A stretch of 64,000 nucleotides of DNA from Acidovorax sp. A1169. GTDB taxonomy: Bacteria; Pseudomonadota; Gammaproteobacteria; Burkholderiales; Burkholderiaceae_C. Location of the stretch: NCBI RefSeq assembly GCF_030704685.1, contig NZ_JAUZDX010000011.1:147589-211588 (forward strand), written 5' to 3'. A model generated the notes under the pieces. That model made no database searches, was not told where the DNA came from, and was given only the letters and a program-made list of their open reading frames with translations. The translations under genes and the position numbers were made by a program. Shown here piece after piece: positions 51,144 to 60,953 of the stretch (its first letter is position 1; every line of letters starts with the position of its first letter).

Positions 51144-52640
51144 ATGGAACCCCGGACCCCACCTGCGCGACGGCCCGGGCTGCGTGCCATGACCTCAGAC
51201 CTGCGCAACCGCTTGCTGCTGCTGCTGGTGCTGCCCCTGTGCGTGCTGGCGACCATTGGCGTCTGGCTGGACTACCGGTCGGCGGACGAGGCTGCCGGCC
51301 AGCACGACCAGCGCCTGCTGCGCCTGTTGCCCGCCCTGTCCGATTCGGTGCTGGCCCCGGCCATCCGCGACAACGATCCGCCCCTGCTGCTGCTGGCCCC
51401 GCCGCTGGAGGACTTCCTGCGCCAGAACGCCGGCTTCTCGGGCTACAGCGTGCGCGACCCTTCGGGCAAGCTGCTGCTGGGCGACGACTGGGTGCACAGC
51501 GCCGTGCCGACCACCCTGGCGCCCGAGTTCCACAGCATGGAGTACGGCGGCGTGACCTACCGGGTGGCCGTGCAGCGCGGGCGCACGGGTGCCGGCGAGA
51601 TGGTGGTGGCCCTGGCCGATGGTTCCGACCCGCGCCAGCAGTGGGCCCAGCAGTTGCTGCTGCGCGTGCTGCTGCCCAATCTGGTGCTGGTGGCCGCCGC
51701 CGCGCTGGCCATCCACTGGGCCGTGCGCCAGGCCTTCAAGCCGCTGGTGGACCTGGCCGAAGCCGTGGAGCACCGCTCGCCGCGCGACCTGAGCCCCATC
51801 GACGAAGCCTCGTCGCCGTCCGAGGTGCGGCCACTCGTGCACTCGCTCAATCGCTTGTTCGCGCTGGTCAATGCCCAGGCCGAAGGGCAGCGCCGCTTCG
51901 TTGCCGACGCAGCACACCAGCTGCGCACGCCGCTCGCAGGCCTACAGGCCCAGGTCGAGGCCTGGGCCATGATGGCCAAGGCGGCTGCGCCCCAGCGGCA
52001 GCCGTCTTCCGGCCTGGACAAGAAAGGCCCCGTTTCCACCGATGGCCGCACCCAGGGCGCCATCGTGCTGGGCGTGGACCAGATCGAGAAGCTGCGCAAC
52101 GCCACGCGCCGCACCTCGCAGCTGGCGCACCAGTTGCTCGCCCTGTCGCGTGCCGACGCGCGCAGCCTCGACGCCCAGCAGCCCCAGCGCGTGGACCTCA
52201 AGGACCTGTGCGAGACCCTGCTCGAAACCTTTCTCGACCCCGCCACCGGCAAAGGGCTGGACCTGGGGATCGAGGTCCAGCCCGTGCATGTCACGGGCCA
52301 CGGCTGGCTGCTGCGCGAGCTGCTGTCCAACCTGGTGGACAACGCCATCAAGTACACCCCGCCCTCGGGCATCGTCACGATCCGCTGCGGCATGCGCCAG
52401 GGCAAGAGCGGGCCGCCGCGCGTTTTCCTGCAGGTGGAGGACGATGGCCCCGGCGTGCCCGATGCCGAGCGCACCCGGGTGATGCAGCGTTTTTACCGGG
52501 TGCCGGGTACGGTGGGGGAGGGCACGGGCCTGGGCCTGGCGATCGCCGACGAGATTGCCCGCGTACACCGCGCCTCGCTGACCCTGAGCACCGGCGCGCA
52601 GGGCCGTGGCCTGGTGGTGACTGTGGTGTTTCCGCTCTAG
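51144..52640 (+). CDS. Sensor histidine kinase (TctE-like)
   Basis: 498 residues from ATG at 51144. First span LLLLLVLPLCVLATIGVWL (about 24-42), a periplasmic domain of about 130 residues of the 2CSK_N type found in TctE-like kinases, second span LLPNLVLVAAAALAIHW, HAMP-like linker, then the H-box FVADAAHQLRTPLAGL. An insert of about 25 residues (AAPQRQPSSGLDKKG) lies soon after the H-box. N-box NLVDNAIKYTPP, G1 DDGPGVP and G2 GTGLGLAI are intact. TctE relatives sense carboxylates; the signal here is unknown. Confidence 0.88.
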   Translation: MEPRTPPARRPGLRAMTSDLRNRLLLLLVLPLCVLATIGVWLDYRSADEAAGQHDQRLLRLLPALSDSVLAPAIRDNDPPLLLLAPPLEDFLRQNAGFSGYSVRDPSGKLLLGDDWVHSAVPTTLAPEFHSMEYGGVTYRVAVQRGRTGAGEMVVALADGSDPRQQWAQQLLLRVLLPNLVLVAAAALAIHWAVRQAFKPLVDLAEAVEHRSPRDLSPIDEASSPSEVRPLVHSLNRLFALVNAQAEGQRRFVADAAHQLRTPLAGLQAQVEAWAMMAKAAAPQRQPSSGLDKKGPVSTDGRTQGAIVLGVDQIEKLRNATRRTSQLAHQLLALSRADARSLDAQQPQRVDLKDLCETLLETFLDPATGKGLDLGIEVQPVHVTGHGWLLRELLSNLVDNAIKYTPPSGIVTIRCGMRQGKSGPPRVFLQVEDDGPGVPDAERTRVMQRFYRVPGTVGEGTGLGLAIADEIARVHRASLTLSTGAQGRGLVVTVVFPL

Positions 52641-52818
52641 CGGGGCTGCTTGCCTGGGGCTCCCCAGGGGCTGTGCGAGAATCATTTCCACACATGATTT
52701 ACGCCCTGCCGCAGACTGGGCATGCTGTTACCCCGGCATGCGTTCCAGGTGGTGGGGACCACAGGCCCCAGGGCTCTGGGGCTGCCAGCCCCGGGGCGTA
52801 CTCACTCCCTCTTTGCGC

Positions 52819-53487
52819 ATGTCCGATCTTTTCACGCCTCCCGAGCCAGCCAGCACCGCCGATGCAGGGGACAGCCCTGCCGCGCGCAAGCGGCCCAAGC
52901 CCGGCGAGCGCCGGGTGCAGATCCTGCAAATGCTGGCCACCATGCTGGAGCAGCCAGGGGCGGAGCGCATCACCACCGCCGCACTGGCGGCACGCCTGTC
53001 CGTCAGCGAGGCCGCGCTGTACCGCCATTTCGCCAGCAAGGCGCAGATGTTCGAAGGACTGATCGATTTCATCGAGCAGTCCGTGTTCACGCTCGTGCAG
53101 CAGATCACGGGTCGCGACGTGCCCGATCCGGACCAGCCGGCCGAAGTGGGCCTGCGCCAGACGGCCCGTATCGTCGCGGTGATTTTGCAGTTCGGCGAGC
53201 GCAATCCGGGCATGGTGCGCGTGATGGTGGGCGATGCCCTGGTGTTCGAGCACGAGCGCCTGCAGCAGCGCATGAACCAGTTCTTCGACCGCATTGAGTC
53301 CACGCTGCGCCAGTGCCTGCGGCCGGCCAGCGCAGCATCCGCCACGCCCACAGTCGATGCCCAGGTGGCCGCCAGCGTGCTCACCGCATTTGCGCTGGGG
53401 CGCCTGCAGCGCTATGCACGCTCGGGCTTTCGCCGCATGCCCACCGAACACCTGGACGCCAGCCTGGCGCTGATGATCCAGAAGTAA
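52819..53487 (+). CDS. slmA: SlmA-like TetR-family protein (nucleoid occlusion factor type)
   Basis: 222 residues from ATG at 52819. RKRPKPGERRVQILQMLATMLEQPGAERITTAALAARLSVSEAALYRHFASKAQMFEGLIDFIEQSVF matches SlmA over the DNA-binding region, including 'SEAALYRHF' and 'IDFIE'. SlmA blocks FtsZ assembly over unsegregated DNA. A location near argB is usual in beta-proteobacteria. It has its own 178-bp upstream gap, so it is probably transcribed separately from the two-component genes. A generic TetR role is the alternative. Confidence 0.75.
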   Translation: MSDLFTPPEPASTADAGDSPAARKRPKPGERRVQILQMLATMLEQPGAERITTAALAARLSVSEAALYRHFASKAQMFEGLIDFIEQSVFTLVQQITGRDVPDPDQPAEVGLRQTARIVAVILQFGERNPGMVRVMVGDALVFEHERLQQRMNQFFDRIESTLRQCLRPASAASATPTVDAQVAASVLTAFALGRLQRYARSGFRRMPTEHLDASLALMIQK

Positions 53488-53597
53488 GCGCCAGTGGCGC
53501 AGCACCCGCAGGTCGCTGCGGTGCAACAGAGTTTTGGTGCGGTCTCCCTATTTTTGGAGAGGCTTTTGGCGGTGGGGCGAATTTGCTGCAGAATAGT

Positions 53598-53609
53598 ACG
53601 AACGTTCGT
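53598..53609. promoter_or_regulatory. Palindromic operator ahead of the TetR gene of the fad cluster
   Basis: The perfect 12-bp palindrome ACGAACGTTCGT lies 14 bp before the ATG of the TetR gene, over an A/T-rich stretch that could be its -10 region. Such ACGAAC/GTTCGT palindromes are typical operators of TetR-type fatty-acid regulators, so autorepression and control of the following genes is likely. Confidence 0.75.
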
Positions 53610-53623
53610 TTTTATTTGCACGC

Positions 53624-54358
53624 ATGCCCGCCACCTCCGACTCTCCTGCGGTCACCCGCATCCCCCGCGCTCGCAGCGGTACGGGGCGCGCCCTGCAAAA
53701 AGGCCAGCATACCAAGGCGGTAATCGTCGAGGCAGCGCTGGGTCTGGCCACGCACATCGGGCTTGAAGGGCTGTCGATTGGCGCCCTTGCCGACGTGACG
53801 GGCATGAGCAAGTCGGGCGTGTTCGCCCACTTCGGCTCGCGCGAGGAGTTGCAGATCTCCGTCATCCGCGAATACCACACGCGCTTCGAGCAGGAAGTGT
53901 TCTACCCCGCCATGTCGGCGCCGCGCGGCGTGGCGCGCCTGAGTGCATTGTTCGACAACTGGATGAAGCGCACCTCGATCGAGATCGATTCGGGCTGCAT
54001 CTACATCAGCGGTGCGGTCGAGTTCGATGACCGCAACGGCCCCGTGCGCGACGCGCTGGCCAGCTCGGTCCTCACCTGGCTGGCCGCCATGCGCCGGGCC
54101 ATCGAACAGTGCAAGGAGTGCGGTGAACTGCGCTCCGAGACCAATGAGGAGCAGATGCTCTTCGAGATCCACGGCCTGATCCTCGCGCTGCACTACGAGG
54201 CGCGCTTTCTGCGAACCCCCGGCTCCATGGCGCGCTCCGTCACGGGCTTTCGCAACATCCTGGCGCGCTACAGCGCGCAGGCATCCGCACCTGTGGCCGC
54301 AGCACCCGCTGCGGCACGCCGCAAAGTTTCCAACCAAACCACCATATCCAAGGAGTAA
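53624..54358 (+). CDS. TetR-family regulator of the beta-oxidation cluster
   Basis: 244 residues. Helix-turn-helix GLEGLSIGALADVTGMSKSGVFAHFGSREELQ at about 47-78. The ligand domain contains an unusual CKECGE and Cys in DSGCIYISG. The basic tail ends in TISKE. It is followed by an acyl-CoA dehydrogenase gene after only 5 bp, so it is the first gene of the operon and probably represses it through the palindrome at 53598-53609. Confidence 0.82.
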   Translation: MPATSDSPAVTRIPRARSGTGRALQKGQHTKAVIVEAALGLATHIGLEGLSIGALADVTGMSKSGVFAHFGSREELQISVIREYHTRFEQEVFYPAMSAPRGVARLSALFDNWMKRTSIEIDSGCIYISGAVEFDDRNGPVRDALASSVLTWLAAMRRAIEQCKECGELRSETNEEQMLFEIHGLILALHYEARFLRTPGSMARSVTGFRNILARYSAQASAPVAAAPAAARRKVSNQTTISKE

Positions 54359-54363
54359 CCCCC

Positions 54364-56160
54364 ATGCCCAGCTATACGCCGCCCCTGCGCGACATGCAAT
54401 TCGTCATGCACGAAGTGCTCAAGGTCAGTGACGAACTGAAGGCCCTGCCGGCCCATGCCGAGGTGGATGTGGACACCATCAATGCCGTGATCGAAGAAGC
54501 CGGCAAGTTCGCTGCCGAGGTAATCTTCCCGCTCAACATCAGTGGCGACACCGAAGGCTGCGTGCTGGACAAGGCCACGCATGAGGTGAAGACCCCTACG
54601 GGCTTCAAGGACGCCTACGCCAAGTACGTCGAAGGCGGCTGGGCGGCTCTTTCCTGCGACCCCGCCTACAGCGGCCAGGGCCTGCCCTTCGTGCTCAACC
54701 AGTGCCTGTACGAGATGATGAACTCGGCCAACCAGGCCTGGACCATGTACCCGGGCCTGTCGCACGGCGCCTATGAGGCACTGCACGCGCATGGCACCGA
54801 CGCGCAAAAGGCCCTGTACCTGCCCAAGCTCACCAGCGGCGAGTGGACCGGCACCATGTGCCTGACCGAACCCCACTGCGGTACCGACCTGGGCCTGCTG
54901 CGCACCAAGGCCGAACCCCTGGCCGACGGCAGCTACAAGATCACCGGCAACAAGATCTTCATCTCGGCCGGCGAGCACGACATGGCCGCCAACATCGTCC
55001 ACCTGGTGCTGGCCCGCCTGCCCGATGCGCCCAAGGGCAGCAAGGGCATCAGCCTGTTCGTGGTGCCCAAGTTCAACATCAATGCCGATGGCTCGCTGGG
55101 CGAGCGCAACCCGATCTTCTGCACCGGCCTGGAGCACAAGATGGGCATCCACGGCAACGCCACGGCGCAGATCGCCATCGATGGCGCCGTCGGTACCCTG
55201 GTGGGCCAGCCCAACAAGGGCCTGGCCGCCATGTTCGTGATGATGAACGCCGCCCGCCTGGGCGTGGGCAACCAGTCGCTGGGCCTGACCGAAGTGGCCT
55301 ACCAAAACGCGCTGGCCTACGCCAAGGACCGCATCCAGATGCGCAGCCTGTCGGGCACCAAGGCCAAGGACAAGGACGCCGACCCGATCATCGTGCACCC
55401 CGACGTGCGCAAGATGCTGCTCACTGCCAAGGCCTATGCCGAAGGTGGCCGTGCGCTGCAGATCTTCTGCACGCTGCTGCTGGACAAGGCCCATGGCCAC
55501 GCCGACGAGAAGGTGCGCAAGGACTCCGAGGAACTCGTGGCCCTGCTCACGCCTATCGTCAAAGCCTTCATCACCGACAACGGCCACATCGCCACCAATG
55601 CGTGCATGCAGGTCTTCGGCGGCCATGGCTTCATCAAGGAATGGGGCATGGAGCAGTACGTGCGCGACAACCGCATCAACATGATCTATGAAGGCACCAA
55701 CACCATCCAGTCGCTGGACCTGCTGGGTCGCAAGATCCTGGGCAACAATGGTGCCACGCTGCGCAAGTTCGGCAAGCTCGTCGGCGCCCTGGTGGAAGAA
55801 GAGGGTGTCAACGAGAAGATGGCGGAGTTCATCAACCCGGTCGCCTACCTGGCCGACCAGATGACCAAGTTCACCACCGAGATCGGCTTCAAGGGCCTGC
55901 AGAACCCCGACGAAGTGGGCGCCGCCGCCGTGGACTACCTGCGCGTAGCCGGCCACCTGGTCTTCGGCTACCTGTTCGCCCGCATGGCCCAGGTCGCCCT
56001 GCGCGAGATCGCGGCCGGCAACACCGACCCGTTCTACCAGGCCAAGCTGCAGACCGCGCGCTTCTACTTCGCCAAGCTCTTCCCCGAGACGGCGACGCTG
56101 ATGCGCACGGCCCGCGCCGGCAGCAAGGTGTTGATGGACACCGACCTGGCCCTGGCCTGA
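54364..56160 (+). CDS. Long acyl-CoA dehydrogenase (FadE/DmdC-like, about 600 residues)
   Basis: 598 residues, longer than usual dehydrogenases because of extra N- and C-terminal domains, as in the DmdC/AcdA-like group. Marks: MCLTEPHCGTDLGLLRTKA, YKITGNKIFISAGEHDM, CTGLEHKMGIHGNATAQIAIDG, AARLGVGNQSLGL, and the catalytic Glu in MIYEGTNTIQSLDLLGRK. It carries out the first step of beta-oxidation of medium or long acyl-CoA. It directly follows its TetR regulator in an operon with fadB- and fadA-type genes. Confidence 0.9.
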   Translation: MPSYTPPLRDMQFVMHEVLKVSDELKALPAHAEVDVDTINAVIEEAGKFAAEVIFPLNISGDTEGCVLDKATHEVKTPTGFKDAYAKYVEGGWAALSCDPAYSGQGLPFVLNQCLYEMMNSANQAWTMYPGLSHGAYEALHAHGTDAQKALYLPKLTSGEWTGTMCLTEPHCGTDLGLLRTKAEPLADGSYKITGNKIFISAGEHDMAANIVHLVLARLPDAPKGSKGISLFVVPKFNINADGSLGERNPIFCTGLEHKMGIHGNATAQIAIDGAVGTLVGQPNKGLAAMFVMMNAARLGVGNQSLGLTEVAYQNALAYAKDRIQMRSLSGTKAKDKDADPIIVHPDVRKMLLTAKAYAEGGRALQIFCTLLLDKAHGHADEKVRKDSEELVALLTPIVKAFITDNGHIATNACMQVFGGHGFIKEWGMEQYVRDNRINMIYEGTNTIQSLDLLGRKILGNNGATLRKFGKLVGALVEEEGVNEKMAEFINPVAYLADQMTKFTTEIGFKGLQNPDEVGAAAVDYLRVAGHLVFGYLFARMAQVALREIAAGNTDPFYQAKLQTARFYFAKLFPETATLMRTARAGSKVLMDTDLALA

Positions 56161-56207
56161 GCCGCTGGCTTGCGGATCCCGACCCCTTGAACCACGGAGC
56201 AGCGTCC

Positions 56208-56648
56208 ATGTACAAAGCAGCAACAGCCGCCCTTGCATTCGTCGCCCTTGCAGCACCGGCCTGGGCGCAGATGACGCCCGAAGGCCTGTGGCGCAACGTT
56301 GACGACAAAACCGGCGAGGCCAAGGCCGAGATCCGCATCCGCGATGGGGGTGGCGGTGCCCTGACCGGCGTGCTCGAAAAGCGCCTGGCCAAGGACGCCA
56401 AGCCCGACGAGGTGTGCGCGGAGTGCAGCGATGACCGCAAGGGCAAGCCGCTGCTGGGCCTGGAGCTGATTCGCGGCGCGAAGAAGGCCGAGGGTAAGGA
56501 CGTGTGGGAGGGCGGCAAGATTCTCGACCCCGAGAACGGCCGCAACTACACGCTGCGCATGGCGCCTATCGAGGGCGGCAAGAAGCTCGAGGTGCGCGGC
56601 TCCATCGGCCCCTTCGGCCGCACGCAGACCTGGGTGCGGGTCCAGTAA
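56208..56648 (+). CDS. Exported DUF2147-family protein
   Basis: 146 residues from ATG at 56208, with GGAG at 56196-56199 upstream. Signal peptide MYKAATAALAFVALAAPAWA. The mature part has the DUF2147 pattern: GLWRNVDDKTGEAKAEIRIRDGGGG, then VWEGGKILDPENGRNYTLRM and KLEVRGSIGPFGRTQTWVRV. The two cysteines in EVCAECSDD may form a disulfide. It is regularly found among fatty-acid genes in beta-proteobacteria, but its function is not known. Confidence 0.8.
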   Translation: MYKAATAALAFVALAAPAWAQMTPEGLWRNVDDKTGEAKAEIRIRDGGGGALTGVLEKRLAKDAKPDEVCAECSDDRKGKPLLGLELIRGAKKAEGKDVWEGGKILDPENGRNYTLRMAPIEGGKKLEVRGSIGPFGRTQTWVRVQ

Positions 56649-56738
56649 GCAAAGAAAGAAAACCGCACGTACCGGCTCCTGCCGGCGTGTGCAACAACGG
56701 AGGCGCCACGACGCTGCCGCCCTCCAGGAGAAATACCG

Positions 56739-59159
56739 ATGTCAAGATTCCAAGTGAAGAAAGTCGCCGTGCTGGGCGCGGGCGTGATGGGCGCGCAGAT
56801 CGCTGCGCACCTGGTCAACGTCAAGGTGCCTGTGGTGCTGTTCGACCTGCCGGCCAAGGAAGGCCCGAAGAACGGCATCGTCACCCGTGCCGTCGAAGGA
56901 CTCAAGAAGCTCAAGCCCTCGCCCCTGGGCGTGACGGACGACGCCGCCCTGATCGGCCAGGCGAACTACGAAGAGCACCTGGAGCAACTGCGCGACTGTG
57001 ACCTCATCATCGAGGCCATCGCCGAGCGCATGGACTGGAAGCTCGACCTGTACAAGAAGATCGCGCCCTTCGTCGCGCCGCATGCCATCGTGGCATCGAA
57101 CACTTCGGGGCTATCGATCACCAAGCTGTCCGAAGCGCTGCCCGAGAGCATCAAGCCGCGCTTTTGCGGCATCCACTTCTTCAACCCACCGCGCTACATG
57201 GTGCTGGTGGAGCTGATCAACACGCCCACGACCTCTCCCGAAGTGCTCGACCAGCTCGAAGCCTTCGTCACCAGCGGCCTGGGCAAGGGCGTGGTGCGCG
57301 CCCACGACACGCCCAACTTCGTGGCCAACCGCGTGGGCATCGCCGGCATGCTGGCGACCATGAAAGAAGTCGAGAACTTCGGCCTGACCTACGACGTGGT
57401 GGACGACCTCACGGGCAAGAAGCTTGGCCGCGCGTCGAGCGGCACCTTCCGCACCGCCGACGTGGTGGGCCTCGACACCATGGCCCACGTCATCAAGACG
57501 CTGCAGGACAACCTGGACGACAAGAGCGACCCGTTCTACGCCAGCTTCGGCACGCCCGCCGTGCTCAAGAAGCTGCTCGAACTGGGAAACCTCGGCCAGA
57601 AGGCCAAGGCCGGCTTCTACAAGAAGGTCGGGCGCGATGTGTTGCGCTTTGACCTGGAGAGCGAAGAGTACGTGCCCGGCGGCCAGAAGGCCGACGAGGT
57701 GTACGGCCGCATGCTCAGGAAGCCCGCAGCCGAGCGCCTGCGCTTGCTGCGCAATGCCGAAGGCGCGCAGGGCCAGTTCCTCTGGGCCATCCTGCGCAAC
57801 AGCTTCCACTACGCCGCCGTGCATCTTGGCACCATCGCCGACAATGCGCGCGACGTGGACCAGGCCATGCGCTGGGGCTTCGGCATGAAGCAAGGCCCCT
57901 TCGAGCTCTGGCAGGAAGCCGGCTGGCTCGACGTGGCGAAGATGATCCAGGAGGACATCGACGCCGGCAAGGCCCTGTCCAAGGCGCCGCTGCCCGAGTG
58001 GGTGTTCAAGGGCCCCGTGGCGGAGGCCGGTGGCGTGCACACCGCCCAGGGATCGTGGAGCGCATCGGCGAAGAAGTTCATCGCGCGCCGCGCGCTGCCG
58101 GTGTACGAGCGCCAGCACTTCCCCGAGAAGCTGCTCGGAGAAGCGTTGCCCGACTTCGCCACCACCGGCACCACGCTGCATGAGGACGACGCCATCCGCC
58201 TGTGGACGCTGGAAGGCGCCGACCGCGCGCCCGGTACCGGCATCGTGATCGCCAGCATCAAGACCAAGATGCATGCCATCAGCCCCGACGTGGCCGAAGG
58301 CCTGGCCCAGGCCGTGGACATCGCCGAGAAGGATTACGAAGGCGTGGTGATCTGGTCGGGCGACGAGCCCTTCAGCGCCGGTGCCGACTTGCAGGCCATG
58401 CTGCCCGCCTTCATGGTGGCCGGCGTGAGCGCCATCGAAGGCGCCGAAGCGGAACTGCAGAACACCATGCTGCGCATCCGCTACGCCAACGTGCCCGTTG
58501 TGGCCGCCGTGCGCGGCCTGGCGCTGGGCGGTGGCTGTGAGCTGGCCGTGCATTCGGCCCGCCGCGTGGTGCACATGGAAAGCTACATCGGCCTGGTCGA
58601 AGTCGGCGTGGGCCTGGTGCCCGGCGCTGGCGGCCTGACCTACATCGCCCGCCGCGCGGCCGAGAACGCCGCCACCTCCACGGGCAAGGACATCCTGCCC
58701 TTCCTGACCGAAGGCTTCACGGCTGCGGCCATGGCCAAGGTGGGCACCAGCGCGCTCGAATCGCGCAAGCTCGGCTACCTGCTCGACAGCGACGTGATCG
58801 TGCCGCACAAGGACGAGCTGCTGTTCGTGGCCATCAACGAGGCCAAGTCCCTGGCCAAGGGCGGCTGGCGTGCGCCCGCCAAGCGCTTGTTCCCGGTGGT
58901 CGGCCGCAGCGGCATCGCCACCATCAAGGGCTCGCTGGTCAACATGCGCGACGGCGGCTTCATCAGCCAGCACGACTTCCATATCGCCGGCCTGATCGCC
59001 GAAGTGGTCTGCGGCGGCGACGTGGATGCCGGCACCCTGGTGAGCGAGGAGTACCTGATGACCCTGGAGCGCAAGGCGTTCTGCGCGCTCATCGAGCACC
59101 CCAAGACGCAGGAGCGCATCCTCGGGATGCTGTCCACAGGCAAGCCCGTGCGCAACTGA
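56739..59159 (+). CDS. 3-Hydroxyacyl-CoA dehydrogenase/enoyl-CoA hydratase fusion (FadB/FadN type)
   Basis: 806 residues. The dehydrogenase part comes first: the NAD-binding VLGAGVMGAQIAAHL near the N terminus, then SNTSGLSITKL and the catalytic CGIHFFNPPRYM. The crotonase part is C-terminal (about 500-720), with SAGADLQAML, VRGLALGGGCELAVHSARRV and EVGVGLVPGAGG holding the catalytic Glu. This order is the reverse of E. coli FadB and matches the FadN-like class. It performs two central steps of beta-oxidation with the thiolase at 59706. Confidence 0.9.
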   Translation: MSRFQVKKVAVLGAGVMGAQIAAHLVNVKVPVVLFDLPAKEGPKNGIVTRAVEGLKKLKPSPLGVTDDAALIGQANYEEHLEQLRDCDLIIEAIAERMDWKLDLYKKIAPFVAPHAIVASNTSGLSITKLSEALPESIKPRFCGIHFFNPPRYMVLVELINTPTTSPEVLDQLEAFVTSGLGKGVVRAHDTPNFVANRVGIAGMLATMKEVENFGLTYDVVDDLTGKKLGRASSGTFRTADVVGLDTMAHVIKTLQDNLDDKSDPFYASFGTPAVLKKLLELGNLGQKAKAGFYKKVGRDVLRFDLESEEYVPGGQKADEVYGRMLRKPAAERLRLLRNAEGAQGQFLWAILRNSFHYAAVHLGTIADNARDVDQAMRWGFGMKQGPFELWQEAGWLDVAKMIQEDIDAGKALSKAPLPEWVFKGPVAEAGGVHTAQGSWSASAKKFIARRALPVYERQHFPEKLLGEALPDFATTGTTLHEDDAIRLWTLEGADRAPGTGIVIASIKTKMHAISPDVAEGLAQAVDIAEKDYEGVVIWSGDEPFSAGADLQAMLPAFMVAGVSAIEGAEAELQNTMLRIRYANVPVVAAVRGLALGGGCELAVHSARRVVHMESYIGLVEVGVGLVPGAGGLTYIARRAAENAATSTGKDILPFLTEGFTAAAMAKVGTSALESRKLGYLLDSDVIVPHKDELLFVAINEAKSLAKGGWRAPAKRLFPVVGRSGIATIKGSLVNMRDGGFISQHDFHIAGLIAEVVCGGDVDAGTLVSEEYLMTLERKAFCALIEHPKTQERILGMLSTGKPVRN

Positions 59160-59171
59160 CCGGCCGTCTCC

Positions 59172-59690
59172 ATGAACGACGCTACCCGCCCCCCGAATAA
59201 GCTGCAGCGCTCGCTGATGCGGCTGGACGAAGCCCCGGCCTTCATGCGCGGTTTCGTGCAGAACATCATCCTGCGCCGCGCAGTGCCCTTCACGGGTACG
59301 GCCGGGGTGAAGTTCGTGTCGCTCACGCCCGAACGGGTCGAGGTGCACCTGGCCAACGATCACCGGGTGCAGAACCACATCGGTGGCGTGCATGCCTCGG
59401 CCATGAACCTGCTGGCCGAGACGGCCACCGGCATGGTCGTGGGCATGAACGTGCGCGACGACTGCATCCCGCTGGCCAAGGAGCTCCGCATGGCCTTTCG
59501 CAAGCGCGCCACGGGCGGCCTCAAGGCCGTGGCCGTGCTCACGGCAGAGCAGCGTGCTGCGATGCAGGCCAGCGACAAGGGCGAGGTTCAGGTCACCGTC
59601 ACCGTGACCGATGAGGCCGGCGCCGAGCCGGTCGAATGTGCATTTACCTGGGCCTGGATTCCATCCTCCAGCCGCCCAGCCAAGAATTGA
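59172..59690 (+). CDS. DUF4442/hotdog-fold thioesterase-like protein
   Basis: 172 residues. Hotdog fold with VEVHLANDHRVQNHIGGVHASAMNLLAETATGMVVGM, the PaaI/DUF4442-like core (His-containing loop before the long helix). It lies between the FadB- and FadA-type genes, 12 and 15 bp apart, so it probably releases free CoA or hydrolyses dead-end acyl-CoA during beta-oxidation. Confidence 0.8.
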   Translation: MNDATRPPNKLQRSLMRLDEAPAFMRGFVQNIILRRAVPFTGTAGVKFVSLTPERVEVHLANDHRVQNHIGGVHASAMNLLAETATGMVVGMNVRDDCIPLAKELRMAFRKRATGGLKAVAVLTAEQRAAMQASDKGEVQVTVTVTDEAGAEPVECAFTWAWIPSSSRPAKN

Positions 59691-59705
59691 AGGAGTTTCA
59701 CCACC

Positions 59706-60905
59706 ATGGCCAAACAAGTCCAGGAAGCCTATATCGTTGCTGCCACGCGCACGCCCATCGGGCGTTCGCACCGCGGTTTCTTCCGCAACACCCGGCCTGA
59801 TGACCTGCTGGCGACCACGCTCAAGGCAGCGCTGGCAGCAGTGCCCGGCCTTGATCCCAAGGCCATCGAGGACATCATCTGCGGCTGCGCGATCCCCGAA
59901 GCCCAGCAGGGGCTGAACGTCGCGCGCATCGGCGCCGTGCTGGCCGGCCTGCCCACCAGCGTGGGCGGTATCACCGTCAACCGCTTTTGCGCATCGGGCC
60001 TGTCGGCCGTGCAGATGGCGGCAGACCGCATCCGCGTGGGCGAGGCCGACGTGATGATCGCGGCCGGCGTGGAAAGCATGAGCATGGTGCCCATGATGGG
60101 CAACTCGCCCTCGCTGTCGCCCTCGATCTTCGAGCGCGAAGGCGACGTTGGCATTGCCTATGGCATGGGCCTCACGGCCGAAAAGGTCGCCCAGCAGTGG
60201 AAGGTCGGCCGCGACGCGCAGGACGAATTCGCGCTGCAGTCGCACCTGAAGGCCCTGGCCGCGCAGAAAGCGGGCTACTTCGCCGACGAAATCACGCCCA
60301 TCGAAGTGACCGACCGCACGGCCAACCTCGAAACCGGCGAGTCGATTGCCAAGAGCCGCACCGTGAGCCTGGACGAGGGCGCCCGCCCCGACACCACGCT
60401 CGAAGGCCTGGCCAAGCTGAAGACGGTGTTCGCCGCGCGCGGCTCCGTAACCGCCGGCAACAGCTCGCAGACCAGCGACGGCGCCGGTGCGCTGATCCTG
60501 GCCAGCGAGGCCGCCGTCAAGCGCTTCGGCCTGACGCCGCTGGCGCGCTTCGTGAGCTATGCCGCCAAGGGCGTGCCGCCGCACATCATGGGCATCGGCC
60601 CGATCGAGGCGATTCCTGCGGCGCTGCGCTACGCCGGCCTCAAGCACGAGGACATCGACTGGTTCGAACTGAACGAAGCCTTTGCGGCGCAGTCGCTGGC
60701 GGTGATGAACACGCTGGGGCTCGATGCATCGAAGGTCAACCCGATGGGGGGCGCGATTGCGCTGGGCCATCCGCTGGGGGCGACGGGTGCGATCCGGTCG
60801 GCCACGGTGGTGCATGCGCTCAAGCGCAACAAGCTCAAGTACGGCATGGTGACCATGTGCGTAGGCATGGGACAAGGCGCCGCCGGCATCTTCGAATCCG
60901 TTTGA
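59706..60905 (+). CDS. fadA: Acetyl-CoA acyltransferase (thiolase, FadA type)
   Basis: 399 residues. Nucleophile Cys in NRFCASGLSAVQ, His in GHPLGATGA and the second Cys in VTMCVGMGQGAAGIFE are all present. RTPIGRSHRGFF and SMSMVPMMGN are typical of degradative thiolases. It catalyses the last step of beta-oxidation and is the partner of the 806-residue FadB-type protein upstream. Confidence 0.92.
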   Translation: MAKQVQEAYIVAATRTPIGRSHRGFFRNTRPDDLLATTLKAALAAVPGLDPKAIEDIICGCAIPEAQQGLNVARIGAVLAGLPTSVGGITVNRFCASGLSAVQMAADRIRVGEADVMIAAGVESMSMVPMMGNSPSLSPSIFEREGDVGIAYGMGLTAEKVAQQWKVGRDAQDEFALQSHLKALAAQKAGYFADEITPIEVTDRTANLETGESIAKSRTVSLDEGARPDTTLEGLAKLKTVFAARGSVTAGNSSQTSDGAGALILASEAAVKRFGLTPLARFVSYAAKGVPPHIMGIGPIEAIPAALRYAGLKHEDIDWFELNEAFAAQSLAVMNTLGLDASKVNPMGGAIALGHPLGATGAIRSATVVHALKRNKLKYGMVTMCVGMGQGAAGIFESV

Positions 60906-60953
60906 TGGTTGGCTGGCTACCGAGCGGCCTTCATGCGTCGTTGGGCGGTGCTC

